Assembly (NCBI GenBank): GCA_031553435.1
Contig: JAVBLQ010000075.1
Span: 1 to 20,637 of the forward strand
Direction: 5' to 3'
DNA from: JAVBLQ01 sp031553435
Lineage (GTDB): Bacteria; Bacteroidota; Bacteroidia; Bacteroidales; Azobacteroidaceae
Length of the DNA stretch: 20,637 bases
Part shown: positions 1-8,067 of the stretch, in pieces
Position numbering within the stretch: the first letter of the stretch is position 1
Layout of the letters: each line of letters opens with the position of its first letter
Position numbers and translations under genes: made by a program
Notes under the pieces: model-generated
Databases searched by the model: none
Told to the model about the DNA's origin: nothing
What the model saw: the letters and a program-made list of their open reading frames with translations, nothing else

Positions 1-10
1 GCATTGCTCG

Positions 11-86
11 TAGTGAAGAGGTGACAATGTGACAAACATCACTTCGTCACAGTTCTCCTTTCACAAGGGAGCGAAGCGACCTTCAC
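11..86 (-). repeat. Dispersed intergenic repeat, GTGAC-rich family, copy A
   Basis: Read on the minus strand this 76-base stretch begins GTGAAGGTCGC and ends CTTCACTA, with several GTGAC/GTCAC words between. A second element at 13048-13135 on the plus strand begins with the same 11 bases, shares the internal word AGAACTG and ends with the same 8 bases. The ends form a short inverted repeat (GTGAAG with CTTCAC). It lies just downstream of the last gene of the sugar cluster. It carries no coding potential that I can support. The two copies are diverged in the middle, so the family assignment rests on the ends and the shared word style. Confidence 0.55.
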
Positions 87-110
87 CATTCACCTTGATA
101 TTGAGTCTGT

Positions 111-983
111 TCAGAAAGGAGCCGATTCAAGATAATCCAAACTCTTCTTTACACTTTCTAATGGAGTATAATTATATTTTTCTACTTCAATGATAGAATA
201 TATTGCTCCCGCAACAGCAGCATTTTTATAGATTGCGTCAAAGCCAACCATTCCACTTTGACCTAGTTCTTTATGATCCTTGATGTGCAACAGAATAAAC
301 CGGCCGGGATAATTTTTGAAGTATTCCACCGGGCTTTTCTGTCCCATAACAGTCCAATACACATCCATCTGGAAGAAGACTTTCTTTGGATCCGTATTTT
401 TCAGCATAAAATCATACATCACTTCCCCTTCTACCTGTTTGAATTCATGGGCATGGTTATGATAACCGAAGCGAATCCCTGCGGCATTACATTTTTCACC
501 GATTTGGTTGTAATAATCACAATAAGCTTTCAAATCGGCTAATGTATTCGGCACCGACAGCCAGGGTGCAACTATATATTTTATACCGGCAGCCTTGTGC
601 GCTGCAATACAGGTATCCCACCATTTCCAAACTTCTTCCCAGTTTGTTTTACTTACATCTTCGGCTAATCCATAGCCGGTATGGGACGAAATTGCATTCA
701 GGCCCAGGGCTCCCAATTCTTTTTTGAATTCGGATGGAGACAATCCATAAAACTTTCCATCATTATAACCGGCCGCTTCCAGATCTTTAAATCCCAGCTT
801 TGACAATGCAGTAATAGTCCCTTTGAAATCTTTATTGATATCATCGCGAACCGAATACATCTGAAGAGCAATCTTTTTTTCTGTTTTCGGACAGTCTGTT
901 CGTTGAGCAGTAACTCTTTGTCCGTAGCCGGACAAAAAAATCATGCTCATCGCTGTTAATAATATGTAGTTGAATACTTTCAT
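111..983 (-). CDS. Exported sugar phosphate isomerase/epimerase-like TIM-barrel protein
   Basis: The 290-residue protein belongs to the AP-endonuclease-2-like TIM-barrel superfamily (sugar phosphate isomerases/epimerases). Residues 1 to about 26 form a signal peptide (hydrophobic run 6-18, likely cleavage near TAQ), so it should act in the periplasm. Family landmarks are LQMYSVRDD (40-48), YHNHAHEF (174-181), QMD (205-207), HIKDH (233-237) and the late acidic strand IIEVE (264-268). These carry the His, Asp and Glu residues that bind the divalent metal in this fold. It is the last gene of a five-gene minus-strand cluster, 95 bases after the DUF1080 gene, with a palindromic repeat in between. 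In related Bacteroides clusters such proteins act on 3-keto sugar intermediates, for example as an eliminase, hydratase or isomerase; that role is inferred from context here. The fold is clear, the exact reaction is not. Confidence 0.85.
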   Translation of the reverse strand: MKVFNYILLTAMSMIFLSGYGQRVTAQRTDCPKTEKKIALQMYSVRDDINKDFKGTITALSKLGFKDLEAAGYNDGKFYGLSPSEFKKELGALGLNAISSHTGYGLAEDVSKTNWEEVWKWWDTCIAAHKAAGIKYIVAPWLSVPNTLADLKAYCDYYNQIGEKCNAAGIRFGYHNHAHEFKQVEGEVMYDFMLKNTDPKKVFFQMDVYWTVMGQKSPVEYFKNYPGRFILLHIKDHKELGQSGMVGFDAIYKNAAVAGAIYSIIEVEKYNYTPLESVKKSLDYLESAPF

Positions 984-1034
984 TGGTAATACTAAAAAAT
1001 TGTTAAATTTTCACATTGAAATCGATATGAACTC

Positions 1035-1066
1035 TTTTGGGTGCACGGTGCACCATGCACCCAAAA
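1035..1066. repeat. 32-bp near-perfect palindrome, GGTGCAC family, copy A
   Basis: Arms TTTTGGGTGCA and TGCACCCAAAA (11 bases each, perfect) enclose the self-complementary GGTGCACC; only one C/A pair breaks the symmetry. It lies between the DUF1080 gene and the isomerase gene. On the transcribed minus strand the hairpin is not followed by a T tract, so it looks more like a REP-type element or mRNA stabiliser than a classical terminator. A 24-base stretch (1048-1071, read on the minus strand) recurs exactly at 17997-18020. Confidence 0.75.
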
Positions 1067-1078
1067 CATTCATAACGG

Positions 1079-1936
1079 TCAATCCATTATTTTGATTTTA
1101 ATGTTCTTGAACCATACATCATCGCCATGGTCTTGCAATCCGATATAACCTTCATGGTTAGCTCCTCCGCAATTGTTCAACAATTCGAATGCCAATGGCC
1201 ATTTTTCCTGACTGAACTTACTTTTTTGAAGCATCTCTGTCCATTGAGGAGTCCACAAATGATATTCCAGTACATTTTCTCCGTTTTGGTTATGAACAAC
1301 TGTTCCTTTGTAAACCATAATTTTAGTGGTATTCCATTCTCCGAAAGGTTTCGCATTCTGTGGTTTGGCCGGAATCATATCATAAAGAGAAGATGACTGG
1401 CGGTTACCATCAACACCTAACTTCGCATCCGGATGGTTTTCATTATCCAATACCTGACTTTCAGGTGCAGAAATGTAAATAGGTTGGCCTTCCACTTCCT
1501 GTGCCAGGTAGAAAATTCCGGAGTTTCCACCTTTTGAAACTTTCCAATCGATGGATAATTCAAAGTTCTTAAATTTATGAGTAAAAATGATGTCTCCGCC
1601 TTCTTTTGACTGTCCTTCCCCTGTTCCCGAGCCATTAATTTTTATAGCTCCATTGTCAATAATCCAGCGTGGAGGAACATCTGCTTTATCATATCCTCTC
1701 CAACCGGTAAATGTTTTACCATCAAAAAGGGTGATATAGCCATCTTTGTCAGCTTTATAAGTTGAAATATCCACTTGAGGGTTGTCCAACAACTTATATT
1801 CCGGAGCTGCCGGAGTTTCAGTTGTGTCCTTTTTAGCTTCGGCATCCGTGCTTTCCTGTTGTTTCTGAGTGTTACCACCACATGCTACTAATGAACCCAT
1901 TAATGCAAGACTTAAAAAATAACTAATCTTTTTCAT
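1079..1936 (-). CDS. DUF1080 lipoprotein (3-keto-disaccharide hydrolase family)
   Basis: The chosen start gives a 285-residue protein beginning MKKISYFLSLALMGSLVACGG, a lipoprotein signal with the lipobox cysteine at residue 19. An in-frame ATG seven codons upstream (1957) would put charged residues ahead of the signal and is less likely. An acidic, Thr-rich linker (about 22-48) follows the cysteine. The DUF1080 domain (about 62-285) begins with the typical LFDGKTFTGW (70-79) and is a concanavalin-like beta-sandwich. Members have been shown to cleave 3-keto-glycosides made by a dehydrogenase. It sits 65 bases after a Tat-exported Gfo/Idh/MocA oxidoreductase, the enzyme type that would make the 3-keto substrate. 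The family is certain; the sugar and whether it hydrolyses or eliminates are inferred. It is likely periplasmic or outer-membrane anchored. Confidence 0.88.
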   Translation of the reverse strand: MKKISYFLSLALMGSLVACGGNTQKQQESTDAEAKKDTTETPAAPEYKLLDNPQVDISTYKADKDGYITLFDGKTFTGWRGYDKADVPPRWIIDNGAIKINGSGTGEGQSKEGGDIIFTHKFKNFELSIDWKVSKGGNSGIFYLAQEVEGQPIYISAPESQVLDNENHPDAKLGVDGNRQSSSLYDMIPAKPQNAKPFGEWNTTKIMVYKGTVVHNQNGENVLEYHLWTPQWTEMLQKSKFSQEKWPLAFELLNNCGGANHEGYIGLQDHGDDVWFKNIKIKIMD

Positions 1937-2001
1937 GTTATTAATTTTATAATTCATTAAATTCTCCAGTTTTTTTATTTCTCTATTTCTTTAACTTTCA
2001 A

Positions 2002-3471
2002 CTATGGCATCGCCGGAAGCGTCCATCCCTGTCTGTAGTTATGCTTAATTAATTCGGCAGCAAATGCTTTCGCGTTGATCGGATCTGTCATTGTTTTGTT
2101 AAAACTCGGATGGCCGTCTTTGATTGAGAAACCATCTTTAATAACAGTCTTAATAGTAGCGGTATCCGATATATTAGTGAATTGCATATTAGCACCATCC
2201 CATTCCAGTTCCTGGTTCAGTTCCTGCAAGCGGACGGCCAGTACACCCATTACCACCATTTCGTTCAACGGACCTGCCTGGCTGAATGGAGATGCAGTCT
2301 GTACCCGGCTTGACGGATTTTCCTGACAAGCACGCACCCAATCCATTGCATGTCCCAGCTTAACTTCTCTCATCACTTTAGGAGCAGACGGAGTCCTTCC
2401 CGATAATAACCAGGGATTCACGCCATAGCATCCGCAAATCAATGTGTCTTTTGTTCCGTGGAAAATAACGCCTCCTCCGGAATCATTCATATCGCGGCCT
2501 GCAGGGAAACCTTTCGGACGCATAGGTTTAATGCCACCATCATACCAATAAACTTCTACTTCAGGCATGGATACTCTCGGAAGATTTTCCCTTGCCGGGA
2601 AAGTATAACGAACCGATTGTGCATTGGGGGCGCAATCTGTTAACAGCAGGGTTGAACTTCCCTGTACTTTGGTTGGATAGCCTAATTTCAACGCTGCAAA
2701 TACAGGTTGAAGTATATGACATGCCATATCTCCGAGTGCACCCGTTCCGAAATCCCACCAGCCACGCCAGTTCCATGGAGTATAAATTTCATTGTAAGGA
2801 CGTTCTTTGGCAGGGCCTAAAAACAAGTTCCAGTCCAGCTTAGAGTGAGGCTTTTGAACCTGCTCCGGACGAGGAAGTCCTTGTGGCCAGATCGGGCGGT
2901 CGGTAAAAGCTTCTACCTTGGTTATTTCGCCGATTTCACCATTCCAGATCCATTCACAAATTTTGCGTACACCTTCGCCGGAAGCACCCTGATTACCCAT
3001 TTGAGTGGCTAATTTATGTTTATCCGCCAAGCGGGTAAGCAAGCGTGATTCATACACACTGTGGGTTAAGGGTTTTTCCACATAAACATGTTTACCCATT
3101 GTCATGGCATCAGCTGCAACAATTGCGTGGGTATGGTCGGCAGTTGCCACCACAACAGCATCAATGGATTTACCCAGTTCTTCATACATTTTACGATAGT
3201 CGTAATACGTTTTTGCTTTGGGAAAATACTTGGCAACCCGGTCGCTGTACTTCCAGTCAACATCGCAAAGTCCGACAATATTCTGGCTTTCCAGTTCTTT
3301 CAATACATGAAAGCCTCTACCGCCCACACCAACTCCGGCAATATTCAGTTTATCGCTGGGAGCCGTATGTCCGAAACTTTTTCCCAAAACCGTACTGGGA
3401 ACCACCGTTAGTCCTAAGGCTGCAATACCTCCTTTTTTGAGGAAAGATCTTCTCGAGATTGTATTTGACAT
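2002..3471 (-). CDS. Tat-exported Gfo/Idh/MocA family oxidoreductase
   Basis: The 489-residue NAD(P)-dependent sugar dehydrogenase-like protein starts with a twin-arginine signal (SRRSFLKK, residues 6-13, followed by a Gly/Ala/Leu-rich stretch to about 30). It should therefore fold with its cofactor in the cytoplasm and be exported. The Rossmann nucleotide-binding loop GVGVGGRG lies at 46-53, the family EKP motif at 132-134, and the GDMACH segment in the second domain carries the usual catalytic histidine. Its length (about 490) matches the exported Bacteroidetes subgroup rather than cytoplasmic inositol dehydrogenases (about 340). It lies between another Gfo/Idh/MocA gene (63 bases upstream) and the DUF1080 gene (65 bases downstream), with no promoter visible in either gap, so co-transcription is likely. 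Proposed role: oxidation of a glycoside C3 hydroxyl, or the reverse reduction after cleavage. Substrate unknown. Confidence 0.88.
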   Translation of the reverse strand: MSNTISRRSFLKKGGIAALGLTVVPSTVLGKSFGHTAPSDKLNIAGVGVGGRGFHVLKELESQNIVGLCDVDWKYSDRVAKYFPKAKTYYDYRKMYEELGKSIDAVVVATADHTHAIVAADAMTMGKHVYVEKPLTHSVYESRLLTRLADKHKLATQMGNQGASGEGVRKICEWIWNGEIGEITKVEAFTDRPIWPQGLPRPEQVQKPHSKLDWNLFLGPAKERPYNEIYTPWNWRGWWDFGTGALGDMACHILQPVFAALKLGYPTKVQGSSTLLLTDCAPNAQSVRYTFPARENLPRVSMPEVEVYWYDGGIKPMRPKGFPAGRDMNDSGGGVIFHGTKDTLICGCYGVNPWLLSGRTPSAPKVMREVKLGHAMDWVRACQENPSSRVQTASPFSQAGPLNEMVVMGVLAVRLQELNQELEWDGANMQFTNISDTATIKTVIKDGFSIKDGHPSFNKTMTDPINAKAFAAELIKHNYRQGWTLPAMP

Positions 3472-3534
3472 GATTAATAAATAAAAGATTTATAAATAAG
3501 TATGTTTTAATAATTAGTTTATGCTTGAGTCAAA

Positions 3535-4605
3535 TTACCTGGCCGGTAAGCCGTAACCTTCCTTCAGGGTTTTCCTGCGCTCAACAATTTCGTCCATGTC
3601 GTCTGTTTTTCCTATACATGGAGCTCCGTTTTTTATTGCATCATAAAACATTTCCCAGGCCATATCCGAAGCAATGACGCTATCTTTTACGGTAGGAAAA
3701 CCCATATTTTTTCCTTCAAAAACAGATTGTGCGAAGGTATTCATCAAAATATCTATTTTCTTATCTCCGAATTCTTCTGTTTTTTGAATCGTTAGATTGA
3801 TTCCGCGCAAATCAATAGTAGCATTTTTAAAGTCGTGAGACATCCGGGCAATTCCTTTTGTCCCGATCACATCAACATAGCAATTATGGGTCTGATCTTT
3901 AGCCATATGGCCATAAACAAATCCTTGCGTAATGTCAAATACCACGCCATTCCTGAATGTTCCGTGCACCTGTACCCACCAGGGGTCGGTATGGCTCCAC
4001 ATCCTCACCCCCTGTGCATGAAACTTGTCGTATTCACTTCCGGCATACCAACGGGCCACATCCACATAATGCATGCCGCAATCGTGAAAAGCCGGACCTT
4101 CTGGTTCATGTCCTTCCTGAGGCATGTGACCGGGAGTCATGTGTGCAATCCGGATAATAGCCAGTTCGCCTATTTCTCCTGATTTGATAAAGTCTATCAT
4201 TTCCTTGTGATACCACGCATTACGGTTAAACATATTGACGGCAACCATTCTGTCACTGTTTTCCACCAAATCAACTATTTTCCACTCGGCATCGATATCC
4301 TCTGCAACGGGCTTTTCTGCAATGACATGCTTGTTTGCAGCAATGGCTTTCTTTATCTGCGAAAAACGCGAATCAGCCAGTGCAAACAGGCCTACTGCGT
4401 CAATATCCGGATCATTCATCAGAATATCTTCGTCATCAATAACAAACACTCCCGGATATTTTACTGCTGCTTCCATGCAGGCTTCCGGGTCATTATCACA
4501 TATATATACCAAATCGTATAAAGGATTATTTAACAATTCTGAGCAGAACAATTGTCCCATTCTTCCAAAACCAATGGCACCTACTCTTATTCTTTTTTGA
4601 AACAT
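3535..4605 (-). CDS. Cytoplasmic Gfo/Idh/MocA family oxidoreductase
   Basis: The 356-residue protein has no signal peptide and starts directly at the Rossmann fold, with GAIGFGRMG (9-17) as dinucleotide-binding loop and EKP at 97-99. FHDCGMHYVD (173-182) supplies the Asp/His residues (D175, H179, D182) typical of inositol 2-dehydrogenase-like enzymes. Length and layout fit the cytoplasmic branch of the family. It differs from its neighbour at 2002-3471 in being much shorter and not exported, so the two are not a recent duplication. A pair of Gfo/Idh/MocA genes next to DUF1080 and a TIM-barrel isomerase resembles a Bacteroides cluster for glycoside breakdown through 3-keto intermediates. In that scheme one dehydrogenase oxidises and the other reduces; which does which here cannot be read from sequence. 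Confidence 0.85.
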   Translation of the reverse strand: MFQKRIRVGAIGFGRMGQLFCSELLNNPLYDLVYICDNDPEACMEAAVKYPGVFVIDDEDILMNDPDIDAVGLFALADSRFSQIKKAIAANKHVIAEKPVAEDIDAEWKIVDLVENSDRMVAVNMFNRNAWYHKEMIDFIKSGEIGELAIIRIAHMTPGHMPQEGHEPEGPAFHDCGMHYVDVARWYAGSEYDKFHAQGVRMWSHTDPWWVQVHGTFRNGVVFDITQGFVYGHMAKDQTHNCYVDVIGTKGIARMSHDFKNATIDLRGINLTIQKTEEFGDKKIDILMNTFAQSVFEGKNMGFPTVKDSVIASDMAWEMFYDAIKNGAPCIGKTDDMDEIVERRKTLKEGYGLPAR

Positions 4606-4678
4606 ATTAATTAATGAAAACTGATTATCATTTTATTAGTATTAGGATGGGGATGGGGCTGTTTTCCACTATCCATTG

Positions 4679-4686
4679 CAAAAATA
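4679..4686 (-). promoter_or_regulatory. Candidate -7 box for the Gfo/Idh-DUF1080-isomerase genes
   Basis: On the minus strand the octamer reads TATTTTTG, matching the Bacteroidetes -7 consensus TAnnTTTG, 73 bases before the ATG of the 3535-4605 gene. A second match, TATATTTG (4711-4718), lies further upstream just after the stop of the GH127 gene. No well-spaced TTTG -33 box is evident for either. The four downstream genes could thus be transcribed independently of the GH127 gene, or by both readthrough and this promoter. Confidence 0.4.
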
Positions 4687-4721
4687 GTATAAAATAATCG
4701 GAATATTTATCAAATATAGAA

Positions 4722-7700
4722 TTATAAGATTGCTATTTTTGCGGAATGAATATCCGGCCACGAACCGGATTTAACAGCAAGAATGTATACTCCTTTTAAC
4801 ATATTAACATCAAGCGTGTGAGTATTCGATATATTCACAAACCGAGTATATAATAGTTGCCCGGAAATGGTACTCAGGCTGATCATTCCGGAAACAGGCT
4901 GTTCGCTGATGTTTTTCAGAATAATTTTCGAATCTTTTATTTCTATGGTTAAAGGGAAGTGAGTATCTGCTTTAACAGTTTCTATACTCATTGACTTTTC
5001 TCTTGAAAAGGTGTAGGCATAAAATAACCCTCCGGCCTTAGAACCGTTGTCTCCTTTAAGCCCTACCCTGAGTTTATTTTTTCCTGTACTGAGACTTGCC
5101 GGAATTTCATAGACAACATCATACAATTCTTCAGGCCGGTTCATATATAGTTCCTGAACAGCTATTTTTGTATTTTCGACCAGAATATCAAATTTTCTCC
5201 GGGAACTTTCACTTCCCCAATAAGAAAGTAAAAGATACATGGGTTTATCGGCCATGCAATTCATATCGAATGATAGTTGGTCGGATTCGTAAGTATCGAT
5301 CCAGGGATGACCTTTGTGGGTGCCTCCCGAACCGTTGATTTCCAGTTTGTGTTGTGACAGGTAGGGACTTTTAGGCAGAAAATAGTCTGTAACGGTAATA
5401 TTCTCAGCCATTTCTTTTTTCAGCATCATCCGGGCAAAGAAAATACCACCGGCCTTATTACCGGATTGAGCTTGCAGTTTAACGGTCACTTTATTTTTAT
5501 CTTTTGTAAGATGGAAAGGAATGGAATATGTCCTGTCGAAATACTCGTTCGGTTTGTGTCCCGTCAATTCTTCTGTGGCAATTAATTCATTATCTATCAA
5601 TATATTGAATTTGCGATCGCCGCCATCACTGCCCCAGTAAGTCAATAATAAACCGGCAGGAAGTAAAGGATCTACTTTCAATTCGAACGAAAAATAATCG
5701 TTAGTGTCGCACCATTTTTTGCCAAGGGATCCATCTCCTTTTCCAACTCCATTGCCTTTGAAATTGTGGTCTATCTCCGATTGTTGTTCATTCGGGTAGA
5801 AATAATCCAGGGTCAGGCGTTCAATTTCCCTCAACCGTTCCTGTTCGGCTTCATATTCTTCTTTGACGGCATCCCATTCTTCCGGACTGTAACAGTCTAA
5901 ATATATGGAATAATATCCTTCATATTTTTTATAGAAAGGAATAAAGTCTACATTGGAAGGTAATCCTGTTTCCGTTTTGAAGGTTGTTTTATTTGTATCT
6001 GTCGGTTTTATCCATGAATAAATATCCGTACTTTCGTCCAACAGGGCAATTGTTTTTTCGTTGGGATTTGTAGTAGCTGCAAGCACTATCGGTCCATTCA
6101 GGAATGCCGTTTGGTGATCATCACCTAAAAGTAATTCTTTGCGGAGGCTTTTGTCCATTTCTATCTCAACAATATCATTGTTATTCCAGATCCGGTTGAT
6201 GGAAATGTATGAACCGGGAACGCTGTTTATATTCTGTAGCTCTCCGTTAATTTTTATCCTGTAGAGTGATGTGGCCCATTCCGGATAACGAATATGTAAA
6301 GTAAAACGTTGCGGACCGGAACATGTAATTGTCAATTGTGATTTATCTGAATCGGGGAAGGTGGTTTCCTGCCTGATTTTCATGTTTTTCCTTGTCCAAT
6401 CCAGCTCCGAAGCAATGAACAGATTTACATACAATTCGTTTTCATTCTCTGCATAAATTTCTTCCGCATATTTCACATGATTTTCAAATCCGGTTCCGAC
6501 GCAACACCAGAAATCAACGTCTTTCGAACAAAAAGCTTTTTTGGAGTTGTATGCCAATGGCAAGTAATAGACTACCATTCCTGTTTCGGGATTTTGTGAT
6601 GAGAGGATATGGTTGTATAACGCCCTTTCGTAAAAATCCATGTAACGGGCTGATGGCTCCCATGCAAAAAGGTGCCGGGTTAGTTTCAGCATGTTGTAGG
6701 TATTGCATGTTTCAGTAGTCTTATCAGACAAAGACAATGTTCCCGGAGCTTCGAAATGTTCATGATTGCTGTTCCCTCCGATACAATAAGAATGATCGTC
6801 GCGGATAATATCCCAGAAAAAGGTGGTGATTGTTTTATCTTTTTCGCTGTTCCTCAACTCATGAGAACGGGCTGCTCCGATTATTTTAGGTATTTGCGTA
6901 TTAGCATGGAATCCGGACAGTTGATCTTTTCTTTCCGACAACGGGTCAAGCATTAATTTATGATAAAATTTATCAGCCAGTGCAAGATGCTTAGGGTTTC
7001 CTGTAATGGCATATATGTTATAAAGCGCATCATTGATTCCGCCGGTTTCACAATAGATCATTTTTTGCCATTGTTCGTCCGTCAGGTTTTTGAACTTCTC
7101 GCAAGCCCAGTCTGTCAGGTCGATTACTACTGTTTTAGCCGTTTCATTGCCAGTATAAAGATATGCATCGACCAGTCCGGCAAACAATTTGTGCAGGTTA
7201 TACCAGGGCACCCATATTCCATTGACCCATCCGGTCGAGACTTCCCGGAAATCACCGCTTGCCATTTCGTTCCAGATTTTTTCTTTTCCGGGTACACCAC
7301 CCACATAGCCTGTTCCGATGGCATCCTGACAACGTTTCAATTCATTGATGCAGTAATCTAACTTTGTTTTTACATCAACATCTCCCGTCGCAGCATACAG
7401 CATGGATAAAGCTGAGATATAATGTCCGAAACAAAAACCGCTTTGGGTTGAATTCTCCCAACCTCCATAAATTTCGCCCTTCACAGGCAATCCTGCATTT
7501 TCATGAAAACGATGAAGAAAACGGTTGGGCTCTAATTCCATCAACCATTTCCTGCCGGCCTCCATTGCTGTTTTAAACGGACCATCAAGCAGTTTGACCT
7601 GGGATAGAGGAAGAGGGTATGCCTTAATGGTTATTTGAGGCTGCACCTGCATCCGTGTATCGTTCAACAAAGGAACATAGCTTTGTGCTTTGACACTACC

Positions 7701-7757
7701 TACTGAAAATAAGGTGACAAATAGTAATAAGATAAGACTATTCAAAGTTTTTTTCAT
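4722..7757 (-). CDS. Secreted GH127-like beta-L-arabinofuranosidase (DUF1680) with tandem accessory repeats and T9SS-like tail
   Basis: The 1011-residue protein has a signal peptide (1-24, cleavage after VKA). The DUF1680/GH127 catalytic region spans about 45-640. Compared with the Bifidobacterium enzyme HypBA1, the catalytic set is present: an acid/base-like Glu333 in NHEHF, Glu349-Thr-Cys351 exactly 16 residues later, and the Cys418-Cys419 pair in WCCVGTG. In the family these cysteines and the glutamate bind zinc and one cysteine is the nucleophile. Two related C-terminal domains follow (about 646-782 and 786-920), each with a YWGS...R+KF core and an NKAGG/SKAGG end; they resemble DUF6805. 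The last 80 residues (about 932-1011) look like a T9SS type A sorting domain: a GQLLY strand, then MLKGVYILAVKSG and a basic end. The enzyme is therefore probably released or anchored at the cell surface. Probable activity is removal of beta-L-arabinofuranose from glycans or glycoproteins; other GH127-like specificities are possible. Confidence 0.9.
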   Translation of the reverse strand: MKKTLNSLILLLFVTLFSVGSVKAQSYVPLLNDTRMQVQPQITIKAYPLPLSQVKLLDGPFKTAMEAGRKWLMELEPNRFLHRFHENAGLPVKGEIYGGWENSTQSGFCFGHYISALSMLYAATGDVDVKTKLDYCINELKRCQDAIGTGYVGGVPGKEKIWNEMASGDFREVSTGWVNGIWVPWYNLHKLFAGLVDAYLYTGNETAKTVVIDLTDWACEKFKNLTDEQWQKMIYCETGGINDALYNIYAITGNPKHLALADKFYHKLMLDPLSERKDQLSGFHANTQIPKIIGAARSHELRNSEKDKTITTFFWDIIRDDHSYCIGGNSNHEHFEAPGTLSLSDKTTETCNTYNMLKLTRHLFAWEPSARYMDFYERALYNHILSSQNPETGMVVYYLPLAYNSKKAFCSKDVDFWCCVGTGFENHVKYAEEIYAENENELYVNLFIASELDWTRKNMKIRQETTFPDSDKSQLTITCSGPQRFTLHIRYPEWATSLYRIKINGELQNINSVPGSYISINRIWNNNDIVEIEMDKSLRKELLLGDDHQTAFLNGPIVLAATTNPNEKTIALLDESTDIYSWIKPTDTNKTTFKTETGLPSNVDFIPFYKKYEGYYSIYLDCYSPEEWDAVKEEYEAEQERLREIERLTLDYFYPNEQQSEIDHNFKGNGVGKGDGSLGKKWCDTNDYFSFELKVDPLLPAGLLLTYWGSDGGDRKFNILIDNELIATEELTGHKPNEYFDRTYSIPFHLTKDKNKVTVKLQAQSGNKAGGIFFARMMLKKEMAENITVTDYFLPKSPYLSQHKLEINGSGGTHKGHPWIDTYESDQLSFDMNCMADKPMYLLLSYWGSESSRRKFDILVENTKIAVQELYMNRPEELYDVVYEIPASLSTGKNKLRVGLKGDNGSKAGGLFYAYTFSREKSMSIETVKADTHFPLTIEIKDSKIILKNISEQPVSGMISLSTISGQLLYTRFVNISNTHTLDVNMLKGVYILAVKSGSWPDIHSAKIAIL

Positions 7758-7784
7758 GGAAATAAATGCTTGTTTTTTTTAACA

Positions 7785-7792
7785 CAAAGATG
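7785..7792 (-). promoter_or_regulatory. Candidate -7 box for the GH127 gene
   Basis: The minus strand reads CATCTTTG, one base off TAnnTTTG, 27 bases before the GH127 start codon. The same octamer occurs on the plus strand before the divergent SUMF1-fold gene. The -33 box is not convincing. Confidence 0.4.
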
Positions 7793-8035
7793 GTGATAAT
7801 GATTGAAACAATGTTTATTGTAAATTACCAAAAAAGGAACCTGAATTACCGAATGAAGGAAATACACATGAAAAAACGGTCTGGTAGCGGATCCGGCAAA
7901 AGAAGACAGACAAAGACAAAAAGACATCAAGATCGTCTTTCAATCTATAAAGTCTATTCTATCATCTTTATTCTTTGTTCTCATGTCTGTTCAAATTAAA
8001 TCTTAAAAATTAAACCTTAAACTAAATAATATTCA

Positions 8036-8043
8036 CATCTTTG
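8036..8043 (+). promoter_or_regulatory. Candidate -7 box for the SUMF1-fold gene
   Basis: CATCTTTG on the plus strand, one mismatch to TAnnTTTG, 24 bases before the ATG at 8068. It is identical to the octamer at 7785-7792 on the other strand, which makes the pair more credible. No clear TTTG lies about 20 bases upstream. Confidence 0.38.
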
Positions 8044-8067
8044 TAAAATAATCTAATAAATAATCTG

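Larger units (their letters stand above)
7758..8067. other. Intergenic region between divergent genes
   Basis: This 310-base gap holds a candidate -7 box for each divergent gene near its two ends. The middle (about 7860-7960) is purine-rich, with repeated AAGACA-like words. A 77-codon plus-strand open frame (7766-7999) is rich in Lys/Arg, has no recognisable domain and covers the promoter of the opposite gene, so I do not call it as a gene. No tRNA, strong hairpin or riboswitch was seen. Confidence 0.6.

Noticed and set aside
3045..3440. 131-codon plus-strand open frame
   Set aside because: It is antisense to the Tat-exported oxidoreductase, whose motifs are intact, and has no family features.
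4640..4670. G-quadruplex in the G-rich run before the Gfo/Idh gene
   Set aside because: Only two runs of four G and one of two are present, too few for a stable four-tract structure.
7766..7999. 77-codon plus-strand open frame rich in Lys and Arg
   Set aside because: It covers the candidate promoter of the divergent GH127 gene, has no domain or signal, and its composition follows a purine-rich intergenic stretch.
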